The translations under genes were made by a program, and so were the position numbers. A DNA stretch of 64,000 bases from Seiridium cupressi (lineage: Eukaryota; Ascomycota; Sordariomycetes; Amphisphaeriales; Sporocadaceae), in NCBI GenBank assembly GCA_036674765.1, contig JARVKI010000089.1:117366-181365 (forward strand), written 5' to 3'. This document shows, in pieces, positions 12,744 through 24,161 of this stretch. Each line of letters starts with the position of its first letter. Within the stretch, counting starts at the first letter, position 1. Under the pieces are notes generated by a model, which saw nothing but the letters and a program-made list of their open reading frames with translations, ran no database searches and was not told where the DNA came from.

Positions 12744-13700
12744 ATGCATATACTTATCACGGGTGCCTCTGGGTTCATCGGCCAGATCTTGGCGAAAGAG
12801 CTCCTGAGCGATGCATCACACCATCTCACCTTGACCGATATCACAAAGCCTAGTGTGCCTTCTGGACCAAAATATCCCCAGAACGCCACTGTCATCCAAG
12901 CAGATCTTACGGAGTCATCGTTGAATGTCGTTCCAGGGGATCTCGACGCCGTCATCCTTCTCCACGGGATCATGTCCGTTGGGGCAGAAAACAACTTTGA
13001 CCTTGGATATCGCGTCAATGTAGATGCAACTCGAAACCTCCTTTTCACCCTGGCAAATGCGCACCCTGGGATCCGTGTCATCTACGCCTCTAGCGCAGCT
13101 GTATACGGCACCCCGGTACCGAAGCTTGGCGTGAGCGAGAGGGATATGCCCAGCCCCGAGAACTCATATGGCTGTCAGAAGGTCATTTGCGAGACGCTAG
13201 TCAATGACCTTACACGGCGAGGAATGATCACGGGCTTCTCCCTGCGCTTCCCGGCCATCTCAGTCAGGTCAGGTCCACCGGCCGCTGCCGTGACCTCATT
13301 CATGTCTGGAATCATCCGCGAACCGTTGAACGGGCAAGAGTGCATCATTCCTATCAAGGATAGATCTTGGAAACACTGGATATGCTCGCCGAAAACTCTG
13401 GTATACAACATCATTGTCGCGCTGAGCATTCCGCGGGAAGCTCTCCCTCCGCATAGGCGGGCTGTAAACGTCCCGGGCTTCGCGGTCACCGTGCAGGACA
13501 TGCTGGATGCTCTGGAGGAGGTTGGAGGGAAGGACAAACTTTCACTTGTCAAAGAAGAGGAAAGGGATGCCACTGTGAAAAAGATTCTATACTCATTGCC
13601 GGACGACTTTGACAATTCATTGGGGCTGTCGCTTGGGATGAAGCAAGATGGATCATTTGTGCAGGTGGCAAGAGAATACATCGAAATGTTAGAAAAGTGA
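12744..13700 (+). CDS. NAD-dependent epimerase/dehydratase, extended SDR
   Basis: A single exon of 318 aa. The N-terminus has the Rossmann motif GASGFIG (residues 7-13), an acidic strand end (TLTDI) for NAD binding, and YASSAAVYG followed by SYGCQK, the YxxxK catalytic pair of short-chain dehydrogenases. C-terminal NVPGFAVTVQDMLDALEEVGG and the length fit the extended SDR group, closest in feel to D-erythronate dehydrogenase (DenD)-like enzymes, which oxidise a sugar acid at C2. That substrate is inference. Lack of a signal peptide puts it in the cytoplasm. It is intact, standing between decayed stretches; no functional partner lies next to it. Confidence 0.85.
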   Translation: MHILITGASGFIGQILAKELLSDASHHLTLTDITKPSVPSGPKYPQNATVIQADLTESSLNVVPGDLDAVILLHGIMSVGAENNFDLGYRVNVDATRNLLFTLANAHPGIRVIYASSAAVYGTPVPKLGVSERDMPSPENSYGCQKVICETLVNDLTRRGMITGFSLRFPAISVRSGPPAAAVTSFMSGIIREPLNGQECIIPIKDRSWKHWICSPKTLVYNIIVALSIPREALPPHRRAVNVPGFAVTVQDMLDALEEVGGKDKLSLVKEEERDATVKKILYSLPDDFDNSLGLSLGMKQDGSFVQVAREYIEMLEK

Positions 13701-14075
13701 ACGTAGAATCGGAACCGTACTACGCCGATCGACATAGCATAACGCCAATATATGAATCAATCCTGTATACTTCGTGTGCCGTGCCATCTCTCATATATTA
13801 TTTGTTCACGAAGCACTGTCAGGTAAATCTTACGTCACAGTACTACCCATTCTCAAGCTTTACCCCAAGCATAATAATTTTCCTAGGCTGTCAATACTAG
13901 TATCTATCGCGGCCCATGAAGATGTTTTGCAAGGATGTGGTCAGCAGCGATTTGAGCACTGATTAACTTAAAAAAGGTCGTCGGAGAGAACCCTACCTGC
14001 ACTCAGGATTATCTTGTCGGGAAGGAATCAAAATCTCGTTGTCGAACTGTTGAACCATATAAGGCTCTTATGCTA
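13701..14075. other. Intergenic, convergent
   Basis: 375 bp between the SDR stop and the stop of the minus-strand Cys-rich gene; should hold both 3' ends. Nothing else seen. Confidence 0.4.
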
Positions 14076-14725
14076 TTATTCACATGTGGAAGCGGCGGTG
14101 AAGCTCGTGGCCGTCACACAACTCAGAGTCCCGGCGCACTCCCTATTACAGCTCCATTTCGATAGACAGCCAGTGTAACAACATGTAGCTGATATGCACG
14201 GATATGGATCCATGCAGCCATTGTCGTCTTGACACAACGCCCCTAGGCATCCCCAAACACATCCATGTCCAGCCTGTTGGAAGTCCGCATAGTAGTCATA
14301 TGCGCAAGATCTTGTCGTCGTGGTAGAAGGTGTCGAGCTGGGTTGGAACACGGATGAACTTGTTGCAGCAGTGGGAGTGTTGAGTGGGATGCTTTTTGAT
14401 CCTGGAGACGGGGAGGATTGGGAAGACACCCTGCAAATAATTAATGCCTGGCTTTATCGAATCGAGTAAGAGTGTCATATGACTTACGATGTATTATGTG
14501 TCCTAATTCAAGTCCCAACCCTAATGACAAGCCGACGATTGCTACGAGAGCGATACACGCCAAAGCCGAGGGTCCGATTTTCTGATAAATAGAGACCACA
14601 TTATGGGATTGACTTACTCCATTTGTCTGATCACCGTTGCCGTGGTGTTGGTTTCTCTCCCAATGTGGACCTCCGTGTCGTTGAGGAGGCCTATCCTGCA
14701 ACCGGTGAAATGCAGCGCGATCCAC
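14076..14725 (-). CDS. Membrane-anchored Cys-rich protein, start unresolved
   Basis: Two exons read cleanly. The upstream exon (about 14725 down to 14488) codes a polar N-terminus then one helix (SALACIALVAIVGLSLGLGLELG). The downstream exon (14401-14076) codes a Ser/Thr linker (TPTAATSSSVFQPSSTPSTTTT) and a ~65-residue domain with 12 cysteines ending CVTATSFTAASTCE. The intron 14402-14487 uses GTAAGT and a pyrimidine-rich CTCCAG acceptor and joins in phase 1. A further 36-nt in-frame intron may lie near 14590-14625. No ATG opens the first exon in frame: ATG 14756 is one base out, so the start may lie in an unseen upstream exon. Topology suggests an extracellular Cys-rich domain behind one TM segment. 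Function unknown. Confidence 0.5.
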
Positions 14726-14756
14726 CTGACATCATGTATAGTGCTTGATGAGACAT

Positions 14757-15207
14757 AGTTAAAGATTTTTAATATCTAAGACGAGCAGGATCCATAATAT
14801 ACACAATTCTCTTCGTCCTGTATCTGATTCCGCCCCCTTAACCATATCCAGGTTCGTTGTTGCCGATGTAAAACCTCCTGTAAACTCCATCCAGCAAGAT
14901 TACGTGATACTCAAAATAAACCTCTCCCAAGACAATCCATTGGGATTTATCGACCCTCATGGCATGCATCATTCTTTGTACCAAGCGTGGCCGTACACTG
15001 CCCCCACAATCTCGGTGACCCCAATCCCATTATCAGCTGTTACACGAAAGTTGCGAAAAGTGTGGTAAGCATTTTGATCAACTTGGCTTTAGATGCAACC
15101 TTTTATCACCGCTGCGGAAGAAAGTCTCCAATGATATGTGATGGATAACCCACACCGCCTGGCAGTATTCTGCCAGCGTGGGTCACCCAGTAGATGACGC
15201 CGGCACA
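14757..15207. other. Intergenic, divergent promoters
   Basis: 450 bp between the Cys-rich gene (-) and the large secreted-protein gene (+). No other feature seen. Confidence 0.4.
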
Positions 15208-18200
15208 ATGACCATATTCCGCGCACTCAGCGCTGCACTAGTGCTAGCAGCAATATCATATGCCCAATCGTTCCTCCAAAGAGATGAGTACCCGAATACT
15301 ACTGTCACCATTGGTACAACTGTCTTTACGACCATTTGCCCCGTTTCCACGTATAGTGCCCCTGGAGGTCAAACTATCAATTCAAGTGGCTCAATAATCA
15401 TCATCAACTACACGGATACCATCACCCTCCCTAGTGTGACATCTCAATATGTCTCGACCACGGACGATATCACACTCACGCTTACTCCGCAAGCGACCTC
15501 CACGATAACTACGGTCATAAATGGACAAACTGTGATTTCCGACGCCGGCAGTGTCGTCATAGGCGGCACTGACACGGTAATCTTCCCATCTGTATCATCT
15601 CACTCGGAGTTGTTCACTCATGGAATCACGTTCACACTTTTTCCTTCTTCAACCGACGCATCTTTACCGACCACAGAGGGCATTACAGACCAACCGACGG
15701 GAACAGATGCTTCGAGTGCTGTACAGACAAGTAGCAATGTACCCCTCGGGACAGATGGACAGACAATATCAACCACAAATAGTAACCAAATTTCCTCAAC
15801 AGCAGAAGAAAGTCACCCAGTTACAGTCAGCACATCAAGCACTGGTGTAATGACCGGAACAGGAGGGCTTCCAGCCACTTCCACAACCAGCATCCGTGCT
15901 CCTTCTTCAGGTGGAAATGGCAACTCAACGATAAATTCATCTAGTGATGCCATACCCACCTTTCCTACGAGTGGGTCCGGATTCACCATAAGTACACAAA
16001 TCAGTAGCGGCGCTGGCGAGCCTACTTCGACTGTAGTCCCAGTGACTGTTATCACCACAGTTTTGACTGGCACTAATGGCATATCCGCCCCAATCACCAT
16101 ATCGACAGTTCTTGCTCCAAGCACACCAGTGGTTACTGGACCCAATGGACAACCCACAACTGTCACGGTTGTGCCTCGTGTTTCCAACAGTGGTGGAGCG
16201 GTGACATCTTCCGATGGAGTTACTTCCACCTCCAACTTTCCCGCCGGCTCTTTTTCGATTCCGACTGGCACTCTGCCATCAGGAGCGGAAGAAACAGGGT
16301 ATGCCGCGGATGTCGTTCCAATATTATACTGGCTATACAATCATGCCGATTGGCTTGAGAATGACACATACCGGGATCAGTTTATCGAAGAACTTGAGAA
16401 ATCTCGGGATGATTTCGTCGGGCTTTTCAACAGCTTCACGGACAAACCTGAGCCCAGGCCCGAGTGTCGCAATACATCAGTTAAGCGAAGCTTAATCTCG
16501 GCGATTTTCGATTTGTTCAAAAGTGTAGCCGACCTCATTAGCTGCGCCATACAAATACTAGAGAACCTAGTAAAGATAACAAACAACATCACAAATATGC
16601 CTCTAGATGAGGTCAAACTACTCACAGAGACGCTTCCGGACATCGCCGATGAGATAAACAAAAAGAAGAATGAGCCTACTAAGACTTCTTCACAACTATC
16701 AACCTCTTCGACGAGCTCTTGTACCACCACTATGACGGTGACATGGGAGAGCGTCTTCTGTACCGTAACTGCCTCTTCGGGTCAGGCCAAACGGCGAGAT
16801 GAGGGATGCTCGACCTCGGCTTTTAGTACGATCACCGATTGTGATCCGACGCCCATGATCACTACTGTCACCACCACAGAAATCCCTGCTCCAACTGAAG
16901 TTTTGGACGAGGATTGTGGGTTCGGCAGCTGTGCAGAGGCAGCCTGTGCGATATCAGCAAGAGATGTCATAGACAAGCGAAGGAAATATCGGAACACGCA
17001 ACCTGCTATCTGCAAATGGGCAGACTCATCAAACTTTGCACCTGCGACAGATTTTATGGCAGGCGAGGTGGGCCTTGCAGTGGGTAATGGCAACTTCGTA
17101 AAATTGAGTGGTCCCCTCACTTCCAAGGTGATCCGTTTCCAGGACCAGCCAGTATCTCTTGCTGTCCAAGGTCTTTACGGTTGCACCGCTGTCGTGGCTG
17201 TATCGAAGCGCGGGGCATGGGCAAGTCACATCTTCGAGACCCCGTTGTTTCGTCCCTACCATTCCTCGGAGCAGGTTTTGGACGAGAACGGCAAGGTGGT
17301 AATCGACCCCGTGACACAGATGGCGAAACAGAGACTTTTGTGGAGGAATCCGACTACTAATGTTTGGCAGCCTGACCTCCCGCGGGTAGTGCAACTCGCA
17401 AAATTTCGAACGGGGGTCTTGAACGAGATACGGGAATCCAGTTCTCCATACGGCGATCATAAGTATGGACTGAATGAATGTAGAAATTCACATATTGAGG
17501 CGGCAATTGACGCGGATGGCCACATTTTTGATGATGGCTTGGACACCGAAGTATTCATTTTTGCACCTTACGAGGCAGTCACCGATAAACAAAGCCCAAA
17601 TTACGACAATGAGTTTCCTGAAGGGCTCAAGTTACGGTATGATGCAGACGGAAATCCCTTACACGACTTCTACAGAGCAGATGTTGGTGGTATATCCTTC
17701 AATGAACAGATTCGGAGGGAGATATCATCATACTTCGGCGGGAATGTGGTTATTGAAACGATTCCGTATGCGCCAAGAGTGAGAGGAACGCAAGCCGAAA
17801 AAGATGACGTGCTCATTGATTCTAACCGCGGCAAAGTCTTGGTACAGTATCAACCAGCTGTTACTAGCGATGCCGAAAGCAAGGCTCAATGGAAAGTCTG
17901 GTTTGAGGGACATGCCGACTCTGTAAAGACAACTTCATGGGATCCACTCCCAGCCGTTGGGAAGTCATCCCTTGGCTTTGCAGTACAGAGATGTACGGAC
18001 TCGTGTGCAAATCCAGCTTCTGGATCAGGGGTACAACGTTGAGGCGAGAACGATGCTTGCGCATCACACTCGGAGTCCTCTGTTTCCATTACGGGCTCGA
18101 GCACCTCAGCACAGTCCTCAACAGCCCAGCCCCCTCCCACCACAACAACCAGTTCGCTTCCATCGACACCAACCGCGTCAATGTGTTCAAAAGACGCTGA

Positions 18201-18862
18201 TTGCCAGACTGGTACTTTTGCCGGAATGTGTCCGGCGAAACAGTCACTCATTTGCCAGGACGGAAAATGCATTTGTGACAAAGGCACTCCACCATCTCAC
18301 ACTGAATCGGAAACGGCAACAACTTCAACCTCGACTGCTTTGCCATCATCAACAACTTCCCAACCTTTACCCTCAGAGACAACTGTAATCACGACTATCG
18401 ACCAGACCTCACCTGGCGAGTGTTGGAACGCCGGTGATTTTCGGGGACATGCGGAAATCTCGAGCCGCACCGTGTGGAATTTCGCCAACGAGTTCTGCAA
18501 CAAAGACGAGGATCGTTTGACGGTACTTCATTCGTCTGTAAACATGCTTCTTGACAGCTCTTAAACTAGGCGGAAAGTGAGTTCGGCCGGTATCAACTAC
18601 GACTTCGCCGTGCAATGGAAAGATGGTTGTACGACGGAGCGAGACAACCAGAATGTACAATTTCCCGCTGACCGAAGGGGGGAAACTGGGATCAAGTGCA
18701 ACGACTTTCTATATGACAACCACATGGATTGTGAGTAAATTCTTCATGGAGATCAAGTGGTTGACGATTGGCTGATGACCGATTACAGGTATCAACGAGG
18801 GAGTTGGTGGTAAAATACAGGTTGGATGTTTGATATATAGTTTCACGGGAGGCAAGGGCTGA
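15208..18862 (+). CDS. Large secreted Ser/Thr-rich protein with in-frame stops
   Basis: ATG 15208 opens a signal peptide (MTIFRALSAALVLAAISYAQS). Residues ~25-370 are Ser/Thr/Gly-rich (mucin-like; repeated units with NGQ and TTV). Next come helical stretches and possible Kex2 sites (VKR, AKRR, DKRR). A ~350-residue globular domain starts near YRNTQPAICKW and includes GCTAVVAVSKRGAWASHIFE and VGGISFNEQIRREISSYFGG. A stop TGA at 18040-18042 follows, but the same frame continues with CSKDADCQTGTFAGMCPAKQ, another Ser/Thr linker, a TAA at 18562-18564, then WKDGCTTE; exon 2 after a GTGAGT intron ends at 18862 (VGGKIQVGCLIYSFTGG). An 84-nt intron 18031-18114 would remove the TGA in frame; the TAA needs a weak-donor intron (18516-18579) or is a true stop. 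I recognise the architecture as a fungal secreted family but no enzyme activity. Confidence 0.6.
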
Positions 18863-20706
18863 GGGAACTGCGGATGAAACCCGATTATCTTGACTACATG
18901 CTCGTTGCTTTGTGACCTAGTTGTAACTTAAGGCGATAGACCTTGGGTAGGGTGGACGGTTTAAACTCATCCATATGCGAACCTCTGCGCAATTGTTTTA
19001 CTTTCTTACTTTAATTACTCGAGCGAGCTGTTCAATTCCAATGTCATGTTTGCAGTCAGCGTCCACACGCCTCCCCATACCTTCCTCGGTTACTGCTCAT
19101 CGGCACCGGCGACCTGGCTACAGTCCTACCAATCATTTCAGGGGTGAAATCTTTGCCTACACGCTTGACGGCAATGATGGCACCTGGCTACGTGATTACC
19201 AGAAATAACTGCGTCAACCAAACGCAATGCTTGGCTATTGAGTGCGTGGAGGATGGTAAGGAAGACGCATATGAAGCTTCTGGGCTTCACTCAATCTGGA
19301 GACTCGAAAAGGATGCTTGCATGTCAACCCAGTGGTGTCATTGGGTATTGGCAGCACCATAATGTTAGACCGGACGGAAGAGAAGACTGTGACATGGTCA
19401 TTGATGTGTAAATTAAGATTCGAACTCTAACGCCAATCTCGACTGCTTAGGTTTGTTGCTTCTTTCTTTACGATATACCAGTCATCTCCCGTGGTGGGGA
19501 TAGTTGCAGATGGTCATAAATTATAGTTAATGTGTTAAAACTCTACCAGTACTACTTACTAGACATGCCATAGCCTCTACCGTCTCGTACTGCTCTACGG
19601 ATAATAATGGGATTTATGATTAATATAACAATACTTCGTCTTTCTAACAATACATAACATAATGACCATTGCACGCAACTGCGCATTTCGTGACTAGAAA
19701 CGAAATAGAGATATGGAGTAGTACTTCAAGGGCATTAAGGATATGACGAAAGCTCTCTAAGCTGCAACCCTGGCAGCCTTGCTGGAATAGAGAGTCTCGT
19801 TAACTCGGGTCACTTATTGGAAAGAAGATATAAAGTATGAGTTTAGAGTTCTTAGGCATTTGTCTTTACGAGACAATCCAGGAATGTCGAATCATTTGAT
19901 CTGATATGGAACTCACTTGTTCGTACATTTTGACCTGATATGTGTCGCCCAGACAGGTATCGTGCGGATTGAACCCAATTCGGTGGCTCACAAAGGCCGA
20001 TTCATTTTCTTCGCAGATAGCTCACTTTGATTTTATCATAAACAGCTCAAGCTTATCACAGCCGCGTTACCCGCAGCCTGTCAAAGAAACTTTTAAATCA
20101 CAGTTCATACTGCATTTCGAAGGGGCTAAGGATAACAGTCCTACAAGAGCTTTGGTTCCTGTTAGGCAAGAGTACCAAGTAATCATATACGAGAATATTC
20201 AGGGCAACTAGATATCGAGAGTTGACAACAATAAAGTTTGCCGAGAAGAATGACTCAGAGATTCACTGTCATCGTGCGAGGAGCTCTGTAGAGTTTGCGA
20301 TACTATAGAGTCTGGTTCGAACTTTAGCAGGAGCCACATATCAGCTTAAATACCACTCATGATGCTGTTTACACTAATGCATCGTTGGAAACGTTGCTTA
20401 GGCTCAATCAATATTTTCGGGCGATCGACTCTCATTACCGGCGGGATTTTCAATTCAGCTGTTGCCAAACGTTATTCGTTTGGCACCCATTGTAATCTTT
20501 TCTGGTTGCCAATCCTCCCACGTTGGGTGCTATATTAGAGAAGGAACGTGGGGACTGCGAATATGCCTGATTGGGACAGGCGGGTTGGCATTAGTTCGAC
20601 CTGGATACTGGGAGCATGTTGATCTGGTGTATCGTCGTTGGCACACTGTGAGGCGAGGGATTGACGCTAGGCAGTTCGGCGGGCCAGAAGGTGGCTTGGG
20701 GAGAAC

Positions 20707-20756
20707 GAACACTGGCAGGGGAAGATCGAACCCTGGCAGGGGAAGATCGAACACTG
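20707..20756 (+). repeat. 21-bp tandem repeat, 2.4 copies
   Basis: Unit GAACACTGGCAGGGGAAGAT plus C occurs at 20707-20727 and, with one change, at 20728-20748, with a partial third copy. The unit is seven codons long, so both strands stay open; on the minus strand it reads FDLPLPG. Confidence 0.8.
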
Positions 20757-20956
20757 TCGCTGGAATGACGATAGGTATGTCGCCGGGCTGCGTCCGGGCT
20801 GCAGTGTCAAGATGAATTAGGAACCCTATCCCAGCCGGCCCCCTGCCACTGGGCTCATATGGTTGGCTGGGGTTTCTTCTCCCGCGCATTTTATATGTGG
20901 GCGTGGCACCTTGTAGCATGGATGTGCGGTTAATCTGTAGTTACAAGCTTCTTGCG

Positions 20957-20988
20957 ATTCTTGCCATGCCTCATTCTTGCCATGCCTC
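20957..20988 (+). repeat. 16-bp direct duplication
   Basis: ATTCTTGCCATGCCTC occurs twice head to tail with no change. Probably slippage; no function implied. Confidence 0.8.
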
Positions 20989-21459
20989 ATCACCCATCGA
21001 TGTAGTTCTACCGACCATGATGGGAGTCGTTCTGGCGCCTCGAAACAGTCAATATAACGGGGCATCTCTTCTTTCTTTCCGGGGCTTTCTGAAAATTCTA
21101 TAACTCTTTTAATCATCTCGTGGATAAATTCTATTTATGGCAATACTATATACTGTTCCAGAGCACGTTGTCAAATCGAAAAGTATATATATTAGGGTAC
21201 AGCAAAACCTCCAGCTTCTCCAGCCCCCAACTTGCCTCGTTGCCTGTGGCCTTCGACACCAATGCGACATCCATTCGTGGTTTGCCGGTGATCGCGGTGA
21301 GTCGGAGTATCTTGCTGCACCTAGAATCAGTATTTTGGCATCTATAATTTGAGTAGTCCAAATGCAGAATACCAGGCGACAGCGATGTTTTTCCCACTAA
21401 TACTTGATATTTACAGAGAGAACTACAGGCCAATCATTGCTGTTCAATTTTTTCTGCAA

Positions 21460-22322
21460 ATGACTACGATTTCACCAGATATGCAGGTGGACATGGAGTT
21501 TCGCATCGATGATGAAAATCATCAAAATATATACCAAGACACAGCGTACGGAGAACCTGTAGAGTTTGAGTGGATGAGCACCGAACAAGGCGTGGAATCA
21601 CAAGCTAACTATTTTTTCTTCGATTATGGTTGGTCACCACCCGTTCATTTCCAGGAAGCCCCCGCTAAACCCGTATGTACGTAGATGAGAACGCTAGCAT
21701 AGACGTGGGCATTAGTCACGTGGGTCTAGATAGTCTTTGCTCACCATCGGCACCGGGTGCTTCCAGTACAGACAGGATCGATTACTTTTCTGTGTGTGAT
21801 GCATATACTGAGCATGTGCACACAACCCATACCAGCCCCCCACCACTGCTGCAGAGCTTTCCGGCTACAGGCGACGAGCCGCAACCCGACTGTATCCTCC
21901 CGTATCAGTCTAGCTCAGTGTTGGCTGGCGCCACGACCGTCATACAAGCCCCCAATACTGAGCAGCCCGTACGAAGATTTGCGTGTGAAGCATGTAGTCG
22001 AAGATTTGCCAAGAGAGCTGATCTGAGACGACATCAGGCAAACACGCATCCGACTGGGTCCGAGCCCACGTTCATCTGCAAATGCCAGTACAAATCGGGT
22101 CGCAAGGACAATTACAAACGCCACGTCTTGAAATGCGATGTCCGAGAATACAGTGCCGTCTACATCTGCCACTGTAGGCGCGAACACGAAGACAAGACTG
22201 AGCATTTAAATCATATCCGACATTGTAAGCTCGGCCAAGGTCAGCACAGTGCTTCTGGGGCCGTGGGGAGGTCACGTGGATGGCGGGGCAGATTGCCATT
22301 TCACTCAGACCAGCAGCACTAG
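21460..22322 (+). CDS. C2H2 zinc-finger protein with probable frameshift
   Basis: The second frame (ATG 21675) codes a clear C2H2 finger, FACEACSRRFAKRADLRRHQ-ANTH (C-x2-C-x12-H-x4-H), followed by two imperfect finger-like units (CKCQYKSGRKDNYKRHVLKC and ICHCRREHEDKTEHLNHIRHC) and a basic Gly/Arg tail. An acidic frame from ATG 21460 (or 21481) ends at 21684, overlapping by ten bases and one base out of phase. One extra C in the CCC run near 21670 would fuse the two into ~285 aa. The joined product would be a sequence-specific DNA-binding protein with an acidic N-terminal half. If no fusion exists, the finger protein starts at 21675 (215 aa). No intron with proper signals reconciles the frames. 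Confidence 0.6.
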
Positions 22323-22983
22323 ATACATATGTAGCTTCAATTCACCACGCCTGTTCATCACTCTTTCGTTGTTGTTGTTGTTGTTGTTGGGTTGGACCAG
22401 ATCGCTCAGGGCCCAATAATACATTGTAGAGTAGCGGGATGTTGGGGGTATTGCGGACTCGTATAGTGGAACCCACTCTATCAATTTAGTGCCATTTACA
22501 GAAATCCTGGAGCGGAGAGCTACGGCCCACATCTTAGAATATAATTGTGTATTATCGCATTGACATGTGGTTGTTGTGAAAGTTTGCAACGTGGAACGCG
22601 ACCGGGCTCAGATACAAACAAAAAGCGTTCAACGGCAGTGAAGCGATGAGTGGTGGCCTTCCCTGTGTATGGCACTGTGCTAATCGGCCGCTCTATCGTA
22701 AGATTTCTCGTTGGCTAATGTACTATTACTCTGCGCTCATCTGGCTGACAATCGTGGTGCTAATACTACGGTAGCTGTGGTACTGCAACGCCTTCCCTAC
22801 CAAATTGGCTGCGGGTAAGTCGTCACCTTCTTTTGAGCACAGCCTCCCCACACGAAGCCCCGCAGCAACCCCAAGAGGCAGACTCAGCACCGCCACTCGA
22901 TAGTGGCCTTTTGCATTTAACTTCAACGTGCCCATTCACAATGAGACTCTTCAATCCATGCTCAGCGTGCTACCTCCATCAGC
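22323..22983. other. Intergenic
   Basis: 660 bp between the zinc-finger gene and the broken membrane-protein gene. It holds a GTT microsatellite; otherwise nothing seen. Confidence 0.4.
22368..22389 (+). repeat. (GTT)7 microsatellite
   Basis: Seven GTT units in a row, just after the zinc-finger stop, probably in its 3' UTR. Confidence 0.85.
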
Positions 22984-24161
22984 ATGATATCGAGGAGCAT
23001 CAACGAAACCACCCCTTTGCTTCGCGCAAGTTTTTCAGCTTCAAATGAGAATGTTCGCGACCAGCGCAGCCGCGCAGGAATTCGATGTGTGCTTTCCATG
23101 ATCCTCATTGTCGCTATCTTCTCACGCAAAGATGGGTTCTCTCCGCCGCAGTCGGTTACTCCGGTTCGGTGTTCTACAATATCCGGCAACACACAAATTC
23201 TGGCAGCGAATCAGATTTGTGGACGGGTGAAAATACGTGGCCTGCCGGGAGCGCATTTGCTGCTATCTTGGTGTTGCAGCTAAGCTGTGTCTTTCAACCC
23301 GCCGGTGCTCTCATTTTCGACGGCGCCATTGCGGTCTTGAGGCTATCACCTATATATTGCCTGCCCGACATGGGATCGACATATGCCGACGGTCTTTTCA
23401 TGATCATCAGATACAAAATCTCAATAGCAGAGGCCTTTGCTGTCATAGCTGCTGTTCGCTATCAGTCCTTTCGGGCACAGGTTAGAATTGAGCAAGGTAT
23501 CGATGAAACCTGGCCTTCCCTCAACACTATACTGATCATTGCATCCAAACGGCGCATATTGTCCACCATCATTGCCACGATTAGTGTACTACAGTATGTC
23601 AAGGTATTGTCTATCCAAGGAAGCGCAGATGTCACGATACCAACACAATTTCTGGGAACCATGTACTTTCTCTATTGGCTTACCAATGAGCTAGTAATGC
23701 TCGTCCTGAGGTTCTCAACAACCAAGTTAGACGCTGGCTATACATTGGCTGTAGACGTATGGCCATTGTGGGCACATCCGTTGAGCACAAGTAACCCAGA
23801 GCTTTTCCGTCTGTGCTTCGCTCTTTTCGGGGGTTGCTGCCAGCTTGTCATCTGCATCGCAGTGGCTATGACCGTCTTCCAGATCGGCACTAGTGGCCTC
23901 AAAGTCCATGGCGAGCCCGTGTCGGGCGCGGTCAACATGTTCTTCTCAATGACCGTCTTGGTGGTCCCATTATGTGTCTTTTATGCTTGTTTATGACCAG
24001 TGATTTTTTACTATAAAGAACACGAGCTAGCCCGTAAGGCTCTACACATATGGTTCATATCACAGGGTGTACAGGTTGCCGCATTGATCTTTCTGTTCTA
24101 CTGCTGTATTTATGACGAACAGAAGACCATAGAGGCAAGCTGGACGGAATGGCTGCCTTGA
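22984..24161 (+). pseudogene. Multi-pass membrane protein with internal stop
   Basis: The main frame (about 23130-23993) is hydrophobic throughout, with segments such as AGSAFAAILVLQLSCVFQPAG, ILSTIIATISVLQYVKVL, FLGTMYFLYWLTNELVMLVL and MFFSMTVLVVPLCVFYACL, plus the loop RAQVRIEQGIDETWPSLNT. TGA at 23994-23996 interrupts it, yet the same frame goes on for 54 codons of the same character (VIFYYKEHELARKALHIWF, QVAALIFLFYCCIYDEQ) to a TGA at 24159. The N-terminus is also split. ATG 22984 opens ISRSINETTPLLRASF and a helix, but its frame is one base off the main one near 23125; ATG 23085 opens the main frame directly. I do not recognise the family. Two lesions suggest decay; a restored product would have roughly eight helices. 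Confidence 0.5.

Larger units (their letters stand above)
18863..21459. other. Gene-poor stretch with small repeats
   Basis: 2.6 kb. Around 18975-19360 short frames start with a signal-peptide-like segment (QLFYFLTLITRASCS) and include several cysteines in another frame; possibly a broken small secreted protein, too weak to call. A minus-strand 129-codon frame (20530-20919) is proline-rich because of the tandem repeat there. Nothing else seen. Confidence 0.35.

Noticed and set aside
18975..19362. Possible small Cys-rich secreted protein
   Set aside because: The signal-like start and the cysteines are in different frames with no clear splice joining them.
20530..20919. Proline-rich minus-strand frame
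   Set aside because: Openness is explained by the 21-bp repeat and GC-rich sequence; both strands are open there.
23994..23996. Alternative genetic code (TGA read as Trp)
   Set aside because: Intact genes in the window end at TGA (for example 10498-10500 and 2251-2253), and the other broken genes show TAG, TAA and frameshifts too.
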